DNA of 64,000 nucleotides from Patulibacter americanus DSM 16676. GTDB taxonomy: Bacteria; Actinomycetota; Thermoleophilia; Solirubrobacterales; Solirubrobacteraceae. The notes under the pieces were generated by a model that saw only the letters and a list, made by a program, of their open reading frames with translations, did no database searches and had not been told where the DNA came from. Made by a program: the position numbers and the translations under genes. Shown here piece by piece: positions 44,058-52,869 of the stretch. The stretch spans positions 124,001-188,000 of the forward strand of contig NZ_ATUD01000001.1 of the NCBI RefSeq assembly GCF_000420025.1, written 5' to 3'. The first letter of the stretch is position 1. Every line of letters starts with the position of its first letter.

Positions 44058-44136
44058 CGCGGGAGCCGGCCGAGGCGGGCCGTGCACGGCCCGTTTCGTG
44101 TGGTAGCGGGGCGACTCCGCGCCAGAACCGAGGTGC

Positions 44137-44142
44137 TAGGTT
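44137..44142 (+). promoter_or_regulatory. -10 element TAGGTT upstream of kgd
   Basis: TAGGTT ends 9 nt before the ATG at 44152, leaving at most 1-3 nt of leader. Confidence 0.5.
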
Positions 44143-44151
44143 CGATGTCTC

Positions 44152-47100
44152 ATGGCAACAGGCACCACGGTCCAGGTCATCCTCCCGCAGATGGGCGAGT
44201 CCGTCGCTGAGGGGACGGTGCTGGAGTGGCTGAAGCAGCCCGGTGAGCAGGTCTCCGAGGGCGAGGACCTCGTCGTCATCTCGACGGACAAGGTCGACGC
44301 CGAGATCCCCGCCCCCGCCTCCGGCGTGCTCGTCGCGGTCCACGCGAACGAGGGCGAGACCGTGCAGTCCGGCTCCGTCGTCGGCGAGATCGACGTGAGC
44401 GGTGCAGGTGGCGGCGACGCGGGCGGCAGCGCGGGCGGCGATGCCCCGTCCGCGGGCGACGGCGGTCCGAGCGAGACCGCTCCGAACGACGCCTCGGAGG
44501 CCGGCGCGGTCAGCGACGGCGACCAGAAGCGCGACGACACGAGCGCCCCCGGCGGCGGCGAGCTCGTCAACGTCGTCACGCCGTCGGCGGGCGACTCCGT
44601 CACCGAGGCGACGCTGCTGGAGTGGCTCGTCGAGGAGGGCGCCGAGGTCAACGAGGGCGACGACCTGCTCGTCGTGTCGACGGACAAGGTCGACATGGAG
44701 CTGCCCTCCCCCGCGTCCGGCGTGCTGGAGAAGAAGCTCTTCGGCGACGGCGACACGATCCACCCGCAGGAGGTCATCGGCCACGTCCGCGCCGGCGCCC
44801 CCGCCGCGGCGTCCGCCGACGCGAGCAAGGGCCCCGACAAGCCCGCCGCGGTCCCCGTCACCGAGTCGGCCAGCGGCAACGGCACGTCGAACGGCGCCGC
44901 CACCGTCCCGGACGACCTGAAGATCACCCCCGTCGCGGCCCGCGCGGCCGGCGTCGAAGGCGTCGACCTCTCCGGCGTGCGCGGCACGGGCCCGCAGGGG
45001 CGGATCACGAAGGACGACGTCCTCACCGCCAAGGCCAACGGCGGCCGCTCCTCCGCCGAGGTCAAGAAGACCCCGATCCGCGGCGGCGCCTCCGCGCTGG
45101 CCCGCGGGATGGAGGAGTCGCTGACCGTCCCGACGGCCACGTCCTTCCGCACCATCACGATCACGACGCTCGACGGCCGCCGCAAGCAGCTCAAGGCCGC
45201 CGGCGAGAAGGTCTCCTTCACCCACCTCATCGGCTACGCCATCGCCCGCGCGGCGACGGAGCAGATGCCGGTGATGGCCCACACGTACGAGAAGGACGAG
45301 GACGGCAACCCCGTCCTGATCGACGCCGGGCAGGTCAACCTCGGCATCGCCGTCGACGTCGAGCGGCGCGGCAAGCGCACGCTGATGGTCCCCGTCATCA
45401 AGGACGCGGGGCGCCTGAGCTTCCGCGGGTTCCTCGACGCGTTCAACGACCTGATCGCCAAGGCGCGCGACAACAAGCTCACGGGCGACGACCTGCAGGG
45501 CGCGAACGTCCAGCTCACGAACCCGGGCGGCATCGGCACGATCGCCTCCGTCCCGCGCCTCATGGCCGGCAACGGCACGATCGTCGCGACCGGCTCCATC
45601 GCCTACCCCGTCGGCCTCGGCGAGGTCGGCGAGCTCATCGGCGCCGAGAAGGTCATGTCGATGACCTCGACCTACGACCACCGCATCATCCAGGGCGCCC
45701 AGTCGGGGCAGTTCCTGAAGACCGTCGAGGAGTACCTGCAGGGCGAGCACGAGTTCTACGAGCGCGCGTTCGCCGACCTCGGCGCCGCGCTCGGCCCCGC
45801 GATCGAGAAGCCGCAGCCCAAGCTCGAGGGCCTCGTCGGCTCCGGCGCCGGCCAGGCCGCGACGCAGGTCGCCCAGGGCGGCGCGCCGTCGATCGAGCTG
45901 CTGCAGGCCGTCCAGGCCGCGACGTCGCTCATCCGCGCCGTCCGCTCGCACGGCCACCTGCTCGCGCACCTCGACCCGCTCGAGGCGCCGTCGGACAAGA
46001 CCCCGGAAGAGGTCGCGCGCCAGGTCGGCATCGACCTCGAGCAGCTCGGCCTGTCCGAGGAGCTCATGCGCCAGATCCCGGCGTCGATCCTCCGCACCTT
46101 CGTGCAGGGGGACACGCTCGCCGACGTGCTCCCGCAGCTGCGCGACACGTACTGCGGCACGGTCGCCTACGAGGTCGAGCACATCTCGGACAACGACCAG
46201 CGCGTCTGGCTGCGCGAGAAGATCGAGTCCGGCGAGTTCAGCCAGCCGCTCTCCGCCGAGAGCAAGAAGGGCCTGCTCTCCCGCCTGATCCAGGTCGACA
46301 CGTTCGAGCGCTTCATGCAGAAGGCCTACCTCGGCCAGAAGCGCTTCTCCATCGAGGGCCTCGACATCACCGTCCCGGTCATCGACGAGCTGATCCACCT
46401 CGCGGGCGCCCGCGCCGGCGCCCAGGAGGTCATCATCGGCATGGCCCACCGTGGCCGCCTCAACGTGCTGGCCCACAACCTCGGCCGCCCGTACGACGCG
46501 CTCTTCACGGAGTTCGAGGGTGGCTCGGTCATCGCCGCCGCGAAGACCGTCACGCAGGACCTGCAGGGCGGCACCGGCGACGTGAAGTACCACCACGGCG
46601 CGTCGGGCCGCTACGAGCTGCCGAACGGCAAGTCCATCGGCGTGGTCCTCGAGTCCAACCCGTCGCACCTCGAGTTCGTCAACCCCGTCGTCCTCGGCGC
46701 CGCCCGCGCGGTGCAGACGGACCGCGGCCAGGCCCACGGTCCGCGCGACGAGGACGTCGCGCTGCCGATCATCCTCCACGGCGACGCGGCCTTCCCGGGC
46801 CAGGGCGTCGTCGCCGAGTCGCTGAACCTGCAGGCGCTCGAGGGCTACCGCGTCGGCGGCTCCGTGCACCTCATCTGCAACAACCAGGTCGGCTTCACCA
46901 CCGACCCGACGGACTCCCGCTCCACGCGCTGGTCGTCCGACCTGGCCAAGGGCTTCGACGTGCCGATCATCCACGTCAACGCCGACGACGTCGAGGCGTG
47001 CATCAACGCCACGCGCCTCGCCTTCGCGTTCCGCCAGGAGTTCGGCCACGACGTCCTCATCGACCTCATCGGCTACCGCCGCTACGGGCACAACGAGTCC

Positions 47101-48573
47101 GACGAGCCGGCCTACACCCAGCCGCTCATGGCCGAGACGATCAAGCAGCACCCGCGCGTCTCCGAGATGTACGCGGAGCGCCTCGTGTCCGAGGGCGTCC
47201 TCACGAAGGACGACGCGGACGGCCGCCGCCAGGCCGTCAACGACAACCTCACCGAGCTGCACCAGAGCGTGAAGCGCAAGGTGAAGGAGTGGCAGGAGGC
47301 CGGCGGCACGATCGACACCTCCGCCACCGGCACGTACCTCATGGACCGCTCGCGGTCCGAGGAGCCCGTCACGAAGGTCGACAAGGCGACGCTGCTCGAG
47401 CTGAACGAGGCGCTCCTGACGGTGCCCGAGGGCTTCGAGTGGAACCAGAAGCTCAAGCGCCAGCTCGACAAGCGCCGCGAGGCGCTCGGGCCCGACGGCG
47501 GCATCGAGTGGGCCCACGCCGAGGCGCTGGCCTACGCCTCGCTCGTGAAGGAGGGCGTGCCCGTCCGCCTGACGGGTCAGGACTCCGAGCGCGGCACGTT
47601 CTCGCAGCGCCACCTCGTCCTGCACGACGCGAAGACCGGCGAGGGCTACGGCCCGATCCGCCACATCCCCGGTGCGCAGGCGCCAATGGAGCTCTATAAC
47701 TCGCCGCTCTCGGAGATCGCCTGCCTGGGCTTCGAGTACGGCTACTCGCAGGAGGCCCCCGAGGCCCTCGTCCTGTGGGAGGCCCAGTTCGGCGACTTCG
47801 TCAACGGCGCCCAGGTCATCATCGACCAGTTCATCGTCTCGGGCCTGGCGAAGTGGGGGCAGACGTCGCGCCTGACGATGCTCCTGCCGCACGGCTACGA
47901 GGGCGCCGGCCCGGAGCACTCGTCCGGCCGCGTCGAGCGCCTGCTGCAGCTGGCCGCCGAGGGCAACATCCGCGTCGCGAACGTCACGACGCCGGCGCAG
48001 TACTTCCACCTGCTGCGTCGCCAGGCGCTCATCGAGAAGCCGCGCCCGCTGGCCGTCATGACGCCGAAGTCGCTGCTGCGCCTGCCCCAGGCCCGCAACC
48101 GCATCGAGCACCTGTCCGAGACCCGGTTCTTCCCGGTCCTGGGCGAGCCGGGCGTCGACGCCAACGCGGTCACCCGCCTCATCCTCTGCACCGGCAAGGT
48201 CTTCTACGACCTGCGCCAGCACGAGATGCGGCAGAACAACCCGCAGGTCGCGATCGGCCGCATCGAGCTGCTGTACCCCTTCCCGGAGGAGGGCCTGCGC
48301 GACCTGATCGGCGCGTACCCGAACCTGCGCGAGGTCGTGTGGGTCCAGGAGGAGCCGCGCAACATGGGCGCCCGCGCGTTCATGTCCCCGCGCCTGCAGC
48401 AGATCCTGCCCGACCACCTGGCCATCGGCTACGTCGGTCGCCCGGAGCGCGCCTCCCCGTCCGAGGGCTACCCGGCCGCCCACACGATCGAGCAGAACCG
48501 GATCGTCAAGACCGCGCTCGACGTCTCGGCACCGGTGTCGCAGTTCCCGAAGCGGAGCCCCGGCAACCGCTAG
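44152..48573 (+). CDS. kgd: Multifunctional 2-oxoglutarate dehydrogenase: lipoyl-lipoyl-PSBD-E2-E1 fusion
   Basis: 1473 residues. Two lipoyl domains (about 6-80, Lys47 in STDKVDAE; about 138-213, Lys179 in STDKVDME), each followed by an Ala/Gly-rich linker; a peripheral-subunit-binding domain (about 257-295, ITPVAARAAGVEGVDLSGVRGTGPQG); an E2 acyltransferase domain (about 305-530, catalytic His510 in STYDHRIIQG); then the ThDP-dependent E1 part with IGMAHRGRLNVLAHN, GDAAFPGQGVVAESLNLQALEGY and ICNNQVGFTTDP, to the end. It oxidises 2-oxoglutarate to succinyl-CoA with an E3 encoded elsewhere. Described OdhA/Kgd proteins (about 1230 residues) have E2 and E1 but no lipoyl or PSBD part; this one has both. 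Monocistronic, with a hairpin terminator. Confidence 0.95.
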   Translation: MATGTTVQVILPQMGESVAEGTVLEWLKQPGEQVSEGEDLVVISTDKVDAEIPAPASGVLVAVHANEGETVQSGSVVGEIDVSGAGGGDAGGSAGGDAPSAGDGGPSETAPNDASEAGAVSDGDQKRDDTSAPGGGELVNVVTPSAGDSVTEATLLEWLVEEGAEVNEGDDLLVVSTDKVDMELPSPASGVLEKKLFGDGDTIHPQEVIGHVRAGAPAAASADASKGPDKPAAVPVTESASGNGTSNGAATVPDDLKITPVAARAAGVEGVDLSGVRGTGPQGRITKDDVLTAKANGGRSSAEVKKTPIRGGASALARGMEESLTVPTATSFRTITITTLDGRRKQLKAAGEKVSFTHLIGYAIARAATEQMPVMAHTYEKDEDGNPVLIDAGQVNLGIAVDVERRGKRTLMVPVIKDAGRLSFRGFLDAFNDLIAKARDNKLTGDDLQGANVQLTNPGGIGTIASVPRLMAGNGTIVATGSIAYPVGLGEVGELIGAEKVMSMTSTYDHRIIQGAQSGQFLKTVEEYLQGEHEFYERAFADLGAALGPAIEKPQPKLEGLVGSGAGQAATQVAQGGAPSIELLQAVQAATSLIRAVRSHGHLLAHLDPLEAPSDKTPEEVARQVGIDLEQLGLSEELMRQIPASILRTFVQGDTLADVLPQLRDTYCGTVAYEVEHISDNDQRVWLREKIESGEFSQPLSAESKKGLLSRLIQVDTFERFMQKAYLGQKRFSIEGLDITVPVIDELIHLAGARAGAQEVIIGMAHRGRLNVLAHNLGRPYDALFTEFEGGSVIAAAKTVTQDLQGGTGDVKYHHGASGRYELPNGKSIGVVLESNPSHLEFVNPVVLGAARAVQTDRGQAHGPRDEDVALPIILHGDAAFPGQGVVAESLNLQALEGYRVGGSVHLICNNQVGFTTDPTDSRSTRWSSDLAKGFDVPIIHVNADDVEACINATRLAFAFRQEFGHDVLIDLIGYRRYGHNESDEPAYTQPLMAETIKQHPRVSEMYAERLVSEGVLTKDDADGRRQAVNDNLTELHQSVKRKVKEWQEAGGTIDTSATGTYLMDRSRSEEPVTKVDKATLLELNEALLTVPEGFEWNQKLKRQLDKRREALGPDGGIEWAHAEALAYASLVKEGVPVRLTGQDSERGTFSQRHLVLHDAKTGEGYGPIRHIPGAQAPMELYNSPLSEIACLGFEYGYSQEAPEALVLWEAQFGDFVNGAQVIIDQFIVSGLAKWGQTSRLTMLLPHGYEGAGPEHSSGRVERLLQLAAEGNIRVANVTTPAQYFHLLRRQALIEKPRPLAVMTPKSLLRLPQARNRIEHLSETRFFPVLGEPGVDANAVTRLILCTGKVFYDLRQHEMRQNNPQVAIGRIELLYPFPEEGLRDLIGAYPNLREVVWVQEEPRNMGARAFMSPRLQQILPDHLAIGYVGRPERASPSEGYPAAHTIEQNRIVKTALDVSAPVSQFPKRSPGNR

Positions 48574-48613
48574 GAGCCCGGGCGGCGCACGCCCGGCCGA
48601 TTCGCAGGACCTT

Positions 48614-48640
48614 CGAACGCCCGGCCCCGCCGGGCGTTCG
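48614..48640 (+). terminator. Hairpin terminator after kgd
   Basis: Perfect 11-bp stem CGAACGCCCGG / CCGGGCGTTCG (48614-48624 and 48630-48640) with a 5-nt loop, 40 nt after the kgd stop; symmetric enough to serve the convergent gene too. Confidence 0.8.
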
Positions 48641-48680
48641 GCGTTGCGGGGAGCGCCGGCGGCGCCAGGCCTTCGCGCGT

Positions 48681-49181
48681 TCAGTCGGCGGCGCGGCCTG
48701 CCGGCCGCTCGAGCGCGGTCAGCTCCCGGTCGAACGCCTCGATGCGGGCGGTGTCGGCGTAGAAGTCGTCGTGGTCGACGATCCGACCCCACCGCGTCCG
48801 GAGGACCAGCACCGTGCGGTTCTCGTAGATCCGCCGCCCGTCGGGTGCGTCGGCGTGGTCGTCGAAGCGGACCATCAGGGTCATCGCCCACGGCGGCCCG
48901 CTGAGCGCGAGGCCTTTGATCTCCCCCTGGATCCCCGCGGCCGTGAAGGCCCGCAGGAACCGGTCGATCTCGTCCCGGCCGACCCAGTCGCCCGCCCACC
49001 GGTGCGTCCCCGGGGCGAAGTGCAGCGTCGCGCCGGGCGCGTACGCGGCCAGGAGCCGCGAGTGGTCCCCGGCGTTCAGGGCCGCGACGTCGCGCCGGAA
49101 CTTCACGAGCAGCAGCCGGGGCAGCACGGCGCGCGCCGCCACGGCAGCAGCGGCTCCGGCGGCGAACCTCTTGCGGGACAT
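48681..49181 (-). CDS. SnoaL/NTF2-like protein with N-terminal hydrophobic leader
   Basis: 166 residues. Residues 1-30 (MSRKRFAAGAAAAVAARAVLPRLLL) look like a signal or anchor; the rest is an NTF2-fold domain (FRRDVAALNAGDHSRLLAAYAPGATLHF; DWVGRDEIDRFLRAFTAAGI; ENRTVLVLRTRWGRIVDHDDFYADTARI). Such proteins can be isomerases or binding proteins; no catalytic set is diagnostic. A GAGGAG ribosome-binding site sits 6 nt before the ATG at 49181. Confidence 0.8.
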   Translation of the reverse strand: MSRKRFAAGAAAAVAARAVLPRLLLVKFRRDVAALNAGDHSRLLAAYAPGATLHFAPGTHRWAGDWVGRDEIDRFLRAFTAAGIQGEIKGLALSGPPWAMTLMVRFDDHADAPDGRRIYENRTVLVLRTRWGRIVDHDDFYADTARIEAFDRELTALERPAGRAAD

Positions 49182-49305
49182 ACGGACTCCTCGTGGGTCG
49201 CAGACCGGCGCAGCGTACAGTGCATCCGTCTTGATGGGCAATGGCCGCCAACGACGGGGCGGCCCCGCCACCGTGCCGCCCGCCCCGCCGTGCGACGATC
49301 GCTCC

Positions 49306-49734
49306 ATGGTTTGGGTCCAGCGCACGGTCAGCCTCCGCCCCCGCCCCCGGGGGTTCCACCTCGTGACGGACGAGATCGAGGGCGGGATGCCCGAGCTTGC
49401 GGAGGTGCGCGTCGGGCTGCTGCACGTGTTCCTCCGCCACACCTCCGCGGGGCTGACGCTGAACGAGAACGCCAGCCCGGACGTGCGGCGCGACCTGCGC
49501 ACGTGGTTCGACGGCGCGGTGCCCGAGGACTACGCGTGGACGCACACGCTCGAGGGCCCGGACGACATGCCCGCGCACGTGAAGGCGACGCTCGTGGGGC
49601 CCGACCTCACGATCCCCGTGAGCGACGGGCAGCTGGCGCTCGGCACCTGGCAGGGCATCACGCTCTGCGAGCACCGCGACCGCGGCGGCTCGCGCGAGGT
49701 CGTGCTGACGCTGACAGGGACCGACGAGGACTGA
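49306..49734 (+). CDS. YjbQ/UPF0047 family protein
   Basis: 142 residues covering the whole family: VSLRPRPRGFHLVTDEIEG, LLHVFLRHTSAGLTLNENASPDVRRDLRTWF, HTLEGPDDMPAHVKATLVGPDLTIPVSDGQLALGTWQGITLCEHRD. The invariant His, Glu and Asp residues are in place. The family is annotated as secondary thiamine-phosphate synthase; the physiological role is unproven. Start by family comparison; the frame is open further upstream. Confidence 0.92.
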   Translation: MVWVQRTVSLRPRPRGFHLVTDEIEGGMPELAEVRVGLLHVFLRHTSAGLTLNENASPDVRRDLRTWFDGAVPEDYAWTHTLEGPDDMPAHVKATLVGPDLTIPVSDGQLALGTWQGITLCEHRDRGGSREVVLTLTGTDED

Positions 49735-49843
49735 CGACGCGCCGCCGGCGCTGACGGGCACCGGCCGGGCGGAGGGACCGCCAGACGAACCCACCGCAAC
49801 CCCGACGCCACCCCTGCGTCGCGCCGGCGGGCCGCTTCCGCCG

Positions 49844-50368
49844 CTACCCCTTCGTCGCAGCGGCCAGGTACTTCACGAGCGCGTCGAGGTCCTCCGCCGG
49901 GAGCTCGTCGTAGCGGTCGGGCATCTGGGCGCCGGTGAACCCGGGCGTCGCCTCGGCCTGGGGGTCGACGATGCCCTCGCGGATCTTCGCCTCGTCCTGG
50001 TCGGTCAGGACCGCGTCGAGGTCCGGGCCGATGCGGCCCGTCGCGCCGGCGTCGGCCAGGCGGTGGCAGCCCGCGCAGCCCTCGTCCTCGAACGTCTTGC
50101 GGCCTCGCCCGCCGAGCACGCCGAGCGCCTGCACGGCGGATGCGCCATCCGCCCCGCCGCCCCCGTCGGCGTCGCCCGAGCCGCCCTCTCCACCCGAGCC
50201 GTTCGCCTCACCCGAGCCGCCGTCCCCGCCCGCGCCGGACTGCGTCGCCGCGGTCGTCCCCGAGCCGGACCCGGCGTCGTCGCCGCCCTGGCCGACGCCG
50301 AGGATCGCCCCGCCGAGGACGAGCGTCACGAGGACGGCGAGCAGCGCCCGCACGCGCCCGCCGGTCAT
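49844..50368 (-). CDS. Membrane-anchored class I cytochrome c
   Basis: 174 residues: an N-terminal anchor (about 7-26, LLAVLVTLVLGGAILGVG), a Gly/Ser/Asp-rich linker (about 28-78) that would span the wall, then a cytochrome c domain with haem site CAGCH (Cys98, Cys101, His102) and a likely Met149 axial ligand (GAQMPDRY). Single haem, extracytoplasmic electron carrier. Its ATG overlaps the upstream membrane-protein stop by 4 nt, so the two are coupled. Confidence 0.9.
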   Translation of the reverse strand: MTGGRVRALLAVLVTLVLGGAILGVGQGGDDAGSGSGTTAATQSGAGGDGGSGEANGSGGEGGSGDADGGGGADGASAVQALGVLGGRGRKTFEDEGCAGCHRLADAGATGRIGPDLDAVLTDQDEAKIREGIVDPQAEATPGFTGAQMPDRYDELPAEDLDALVKYLAAATKG

Positions 50369-50838
50369 GCGGCCACCCCCGCGCGGTCGTCCGTCGCGGG
50401 TCGCGAGGGAGGAGGCGAGAACAGCCGGTCCCGGGCGACCCAGGCGCCCGCGAGCGTCAGCACGACGGCGAGCACCTCGGCGACCACCGTGAGGATGGCG
50501 CGGGAGTCGTAGCCCGACTCGAGGAACCCGAACAGTCCGGTCGTGCGCGTGAGGACGATCGCGACGAGCGAGCCGACGCTGATCGCCAGGGACGAGAGGA
50601 CGAACGCCGCCGGCCGGCGCGCGAGGAGGATCAGGACGCACGCCAGCGAGGCGACCGCGTTGACGAGGAAGAGCGGCCCGATGACGTCGATCTCGGAGTA
50701 GCCCCGGTGGTACAGGTGGGCGTGCTCGTAGCCGCCGACGGCGACCGCGAGCGCAGCCGCGCCGAGCAGCGCGGTCGCCGCGACGGGCAGGTCGCGGGCG
50801 GCGAGCCAGGGGGCGGGTCGGAGGAGCGGGCTCGTCAT
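50365..50838 (-). CDS. Four-helix membrane protein coupled to cytochrome c
   Basis: 157 residues with four hydrophobic segments: LLGAALAVAVGGYEHAH..., IGPLFLVNAVASLACVLILLARRP, FVLSSLAISVGSLVAIVLTRTTGLFGFLE, AILTVVAEVLAVVLTLAGAWV. Histidines in YEHAHLYHRGY between helices 1 and 2 face the outside. Similar unnamed proteins occur in Actinobacteria; I do not know a function. Translational coupling suggests a partner or electron source for the cytochrome. Confidence 0.75.
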   Translation of the reverse strand: MTSPLLRPAPWLAARDLPVAATALLGAAALAVAVGGYEHAHLYHRGYSEIDVIGPLFLVNAVASLACVLILLARRPAAFVLSSLAISVGSLVAIVLTRTTGLFGFLESGYDSRAILTVVAEVLAVVLTLAGAWVARDRLFSPPPSRPATDDRAGVAA

Positions 50839-50846
50839 CGACGCCT

Positions 50847-50852
50847 ACGCTA
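50847..50852 (-). promoter_or_regulatory. -10 element TAGCGT, leaderless type
   Basis: TAGCGT on the minus strand (50852-50847) ends 8 nt before the ATG at 50838. Confidence 0.45.
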
Positions 50853-51023
50853 GCCGCGCCGCGGGCCGACGACCAGGGACCATCGTCGTAGTCCTTGCCC
50901 GCCGGCCGCTCCCCCGGGGCCGCGCCGCACCGCGCCACGCGGGCGATGCGGCCCGGCCGCGTCGCCGCCCCCGACCTCGGCCGGTCCCCGTCCGACGGAG
51001 GCGCGTCGCGGCCCGGCACCGCG

Positions 51024-51029
51024 TAGCAT
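51024..51029 (+). promoter_or_regulatory. -10 element TAGCAT, near-leaderless
   Basis: TAGCAT ends 10 nt before the ATG at 51040. Confidence 0.45.
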
Positions 51030-51039
51030 CCGGCAGCCC

Positions 51040-51900
51040 ATGGCTCCCGACGCTGATTCCTCCCAGACGACGACCGCCACGGTCCTTCGCGCCACCGAGC
51101 GCCAGGTGCGGCTGCAGCTCGAGGGCGGCCGCGAGGTCACCAAGCGCGTGACCGTCCCCGCCGACGTCCGTGAGTCCATCGCGGGCAAGTCCGTCCCCGT
51201 CGTGGTGACCGGGACCGGCGAGCGCGCCCGCGTCGAGCTCGGCGAGGACTGGCTCGAGGCCGCGGGCGGCAAGGCCCCCGCGAAGCGCAGCCGCTCCCGC
51301 GCTGCCGCCAAGAAGGACGCGCCCGCCGCGAAGCCGGCCGCGAAGCAGGACGACGCGCCCGCCGAGAAGGCGCCCGCGAAGACGTCGACCCGTCGCCGCG
51401 GCGCGAAGAAGGACGACGCCCCGAAGGCCGACGACGCGCCCGCCGCCAAGGCCGACGCCGCCGCGAAGACGGACGACGCCGCGAAGGCCGACGACGCGCC
51501 GAAGAAGCGCACCCGCAGCCGCAGCAAGGCCGCCGCGCCGCAGGCCGCCGTCGCCCCGCCGGCCGAGCCGGAGGCCGCCGAGGTCGTCGCCGTCGAGGCC
51601 GAGGCCGCGCCCGCCCAGGACGCGCCGAAGGACGACGCCCCGAAGAAGCGTTCCCGCTCGCGGTCCCGTGGCCGCGGCAAGGCCAAGACCGCCGCCGAGC
51701 CGAACACGGACGACGCCCCGCAGGCCGACGCCCCCGCCGCAGACGCCGCGCCGGCCGCGCCGTCCGCCGGCGAGGTGCCGACCATCGCCGAGACGGCCGC
51801 CCAGGCGCCGCCGGCCCCCGCCGTCGCGGTCATCGACCCGGCCACGGTGCGCGAGCGCATCGCCGGCGCGGTCGAGCTCGTCCGCGCCGCCCGTCGCTAG
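51040..51900 (+). CDS. Lys/Asp/Ala-rich low-complexity protein
   Basis: 286 residues. A small folded-looking N-terminus (about 8-75: TTTATVLRATERQVRLQLEGGREVTKRVTVPADVRESIAGKSVPVVVTGTGERARVEL) resembles an OB- or barrel-type module. Residues 80-255 are imperfect KKDDAPK/KADDAPA repeats mixed with RSRSR runs, disordered and highly charged. A short ordered C-terminus (IDPATVRERIAGAVELVRAARR) closes it. It could be a nucleic-acid-associated, histone-tail-like protein; this is inference. The antisense strand is open over the same region, but the plus-strand frame has the promoter and sensible ends. Confidence 0.75.
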   Translation: MAPDADSSQTTTATVLRATERQVRLQLEGGREVTKRVTVPADVRESIAGKSVPVVVTGTGERARVELGEDWLEAAGGKAPAKRSRSRAAAKKDAPAAKPAAKQDDAPAEKAPAKTSTRRRGAKKDDAPKADDAPAAKADAAAKTDDAAKADDAPKKRTRSRSKAAAPQAAVAPPAEPEAAEVVAVEAEAAPAQDAPKDDAPKKRSRSRSRGRGKAKTAAEPNTDDAPQADAPAADAAPAAPSAGEVPTIAETAAQAPPAPAVAVIDPATVRERIAGAVELVRAARR

Positions 51901-51907
51901 CCGCCCC

Positions 51908-51928
51908 GCCGCCGCCTCGCGCGGCGGC
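51908..51928. terminator. Hairpin between convergent genes
   Basis: 8-bp stem GCCGCCGC / GCGGCGGC with a 5-nt loop, 8 nt after the stop at 51900. Confidence 0.5.
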
Positions 51929-51993
51929 ACCTGGCCCGGCGGCGTGCGCTCGCGCGGCGTCGTCCGGGTCCGACCCGGGTGCGGTCAGGTCCG

Positions 51994-52869
51994 TCAGCTC
52001 GCGCGGCGCGCCCGCGCCGCGCTCCGCCCGCGGCCCGCGATCGCGCGGTCGCGGATGCGCCGCACGAGCCGCAGCTCGTCGCGGACGTCCATGCCCCCGT
52101 GGCTGCTCTCCCCGGTGTGCCGCAGGACGGCGTCGTCGACCTGCTCCGACGTGACCGGCTCCAGGCGCCGCACCGGCAGCGGGGTCTCGACGAGCTCGCC
52201 GTCGCGGCGGCGCTGGATCTGCACCACCCCGGCGCCCTCGCGACAGGCGACCGCCTCCTCGAGCACGCCGTCGACGAAGAGCAGCCCGGCGTAGTCGTCC
52301 GCCGTCCAGCCGTCCGAGAGGCGGCCGCTGCGGATCGCCTCGCGGTAGACGACGCCGCGCTCAGGCTGCTGGCGGGCGTGGACGGAGAGGGTGCCCGGGA
52401 CGAGCCCGAGGCCGTCGATCGGCTCCGGGCGGCCGGACGACGTCGAGACGCCGCCGTCCATCCAGCACATCGCCCCGGCGCTCAGGCCCGCCAGGACCGT
52501 GCCGCGGCGGTTGGCCTGCAGCAGCAGCTCGGCGACCCCGTGGGCCCGCCACAGCGCGAGCAGGTTGCGCATGGAGCCGCCGCCGACGTAGACGATGTCC
52601 TGGCTCAGGATGAGCCGGTCCAGCGGCTCCTCCAGCTCGTCGAGGTGGAAGAGCGAGAGGATTCGCGGGCGGCACGGCCACGAACCGAACACACGGCCGA
52701 AGCGCACGATCTGGTCCTGCGGGTCGCCGCTGGCGGTCGGCAGGAAGAGGATCCGCGGGCGGGCCACGGAGGCGAGGGAGAGGATGTAGGCGTCGAGCTC
52801 CGGACGCCCCGGCTCCATGGTGAAGCCGCCCCCGCCCATGCAGAAGACGGGGCCCGCGGGACCGCTCAC
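51994..52869 (-). CDS. Peptidase E-like serine peptidase (family S51), second of a tandem pair
   Basis: 291 residues from GTG 52869, overlapping the upstream paralogue's stop by 4 nt. S51 landmarks: MGGGGFTMEP, LFLPTASGDP, DIVYVGGGSM and the nucleophile elbow LAGLSAGAMCW with Ser130. The family includes dipeptidase E (alpha-aspartyl dipeptidase) and cyanophycinase. The GFTMEP N-terminus is typical of the unassigned peptidase E branch. Carries an Arg-rich C-terminus. Cytosolic. Confidence 0.88.
   Translation of the reverse strand: MSGPAGPVFCMGGGGFTMEPGRPELDAYILSLASVARPRILFLPTASGDPQDQIVRFGRVFGSWPCRPRILSLFHLDELEEPLDRLILSQDIVYVGGGSMRNLLALWRAHGVAELLLQANRRGTVLAGLSAGAMCWMDGGVSTSSGRPEPIDGLGLVPGTLSVHARQQPERGVVYREAIRSGRLSDGWTADDYAGLLFVDGVLEEAVACREGAGVVQIQRRRDGELVETPLPVRRLEPVTSEQVDDAVLRHTGESSHGGMDVRDELRLVRRIRDRAIAGRGRSAARARRAS

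Noticed and set aside
50845..51930. Minus-strand frames of over 330 codons opposite the Lys/Asp/Ala-rich gene
   Set aside because: Gly/Leu/Arg and Ala/Ser runs mirror the plus-strand repeats; the plus strand has the promoter box and sensible ends.
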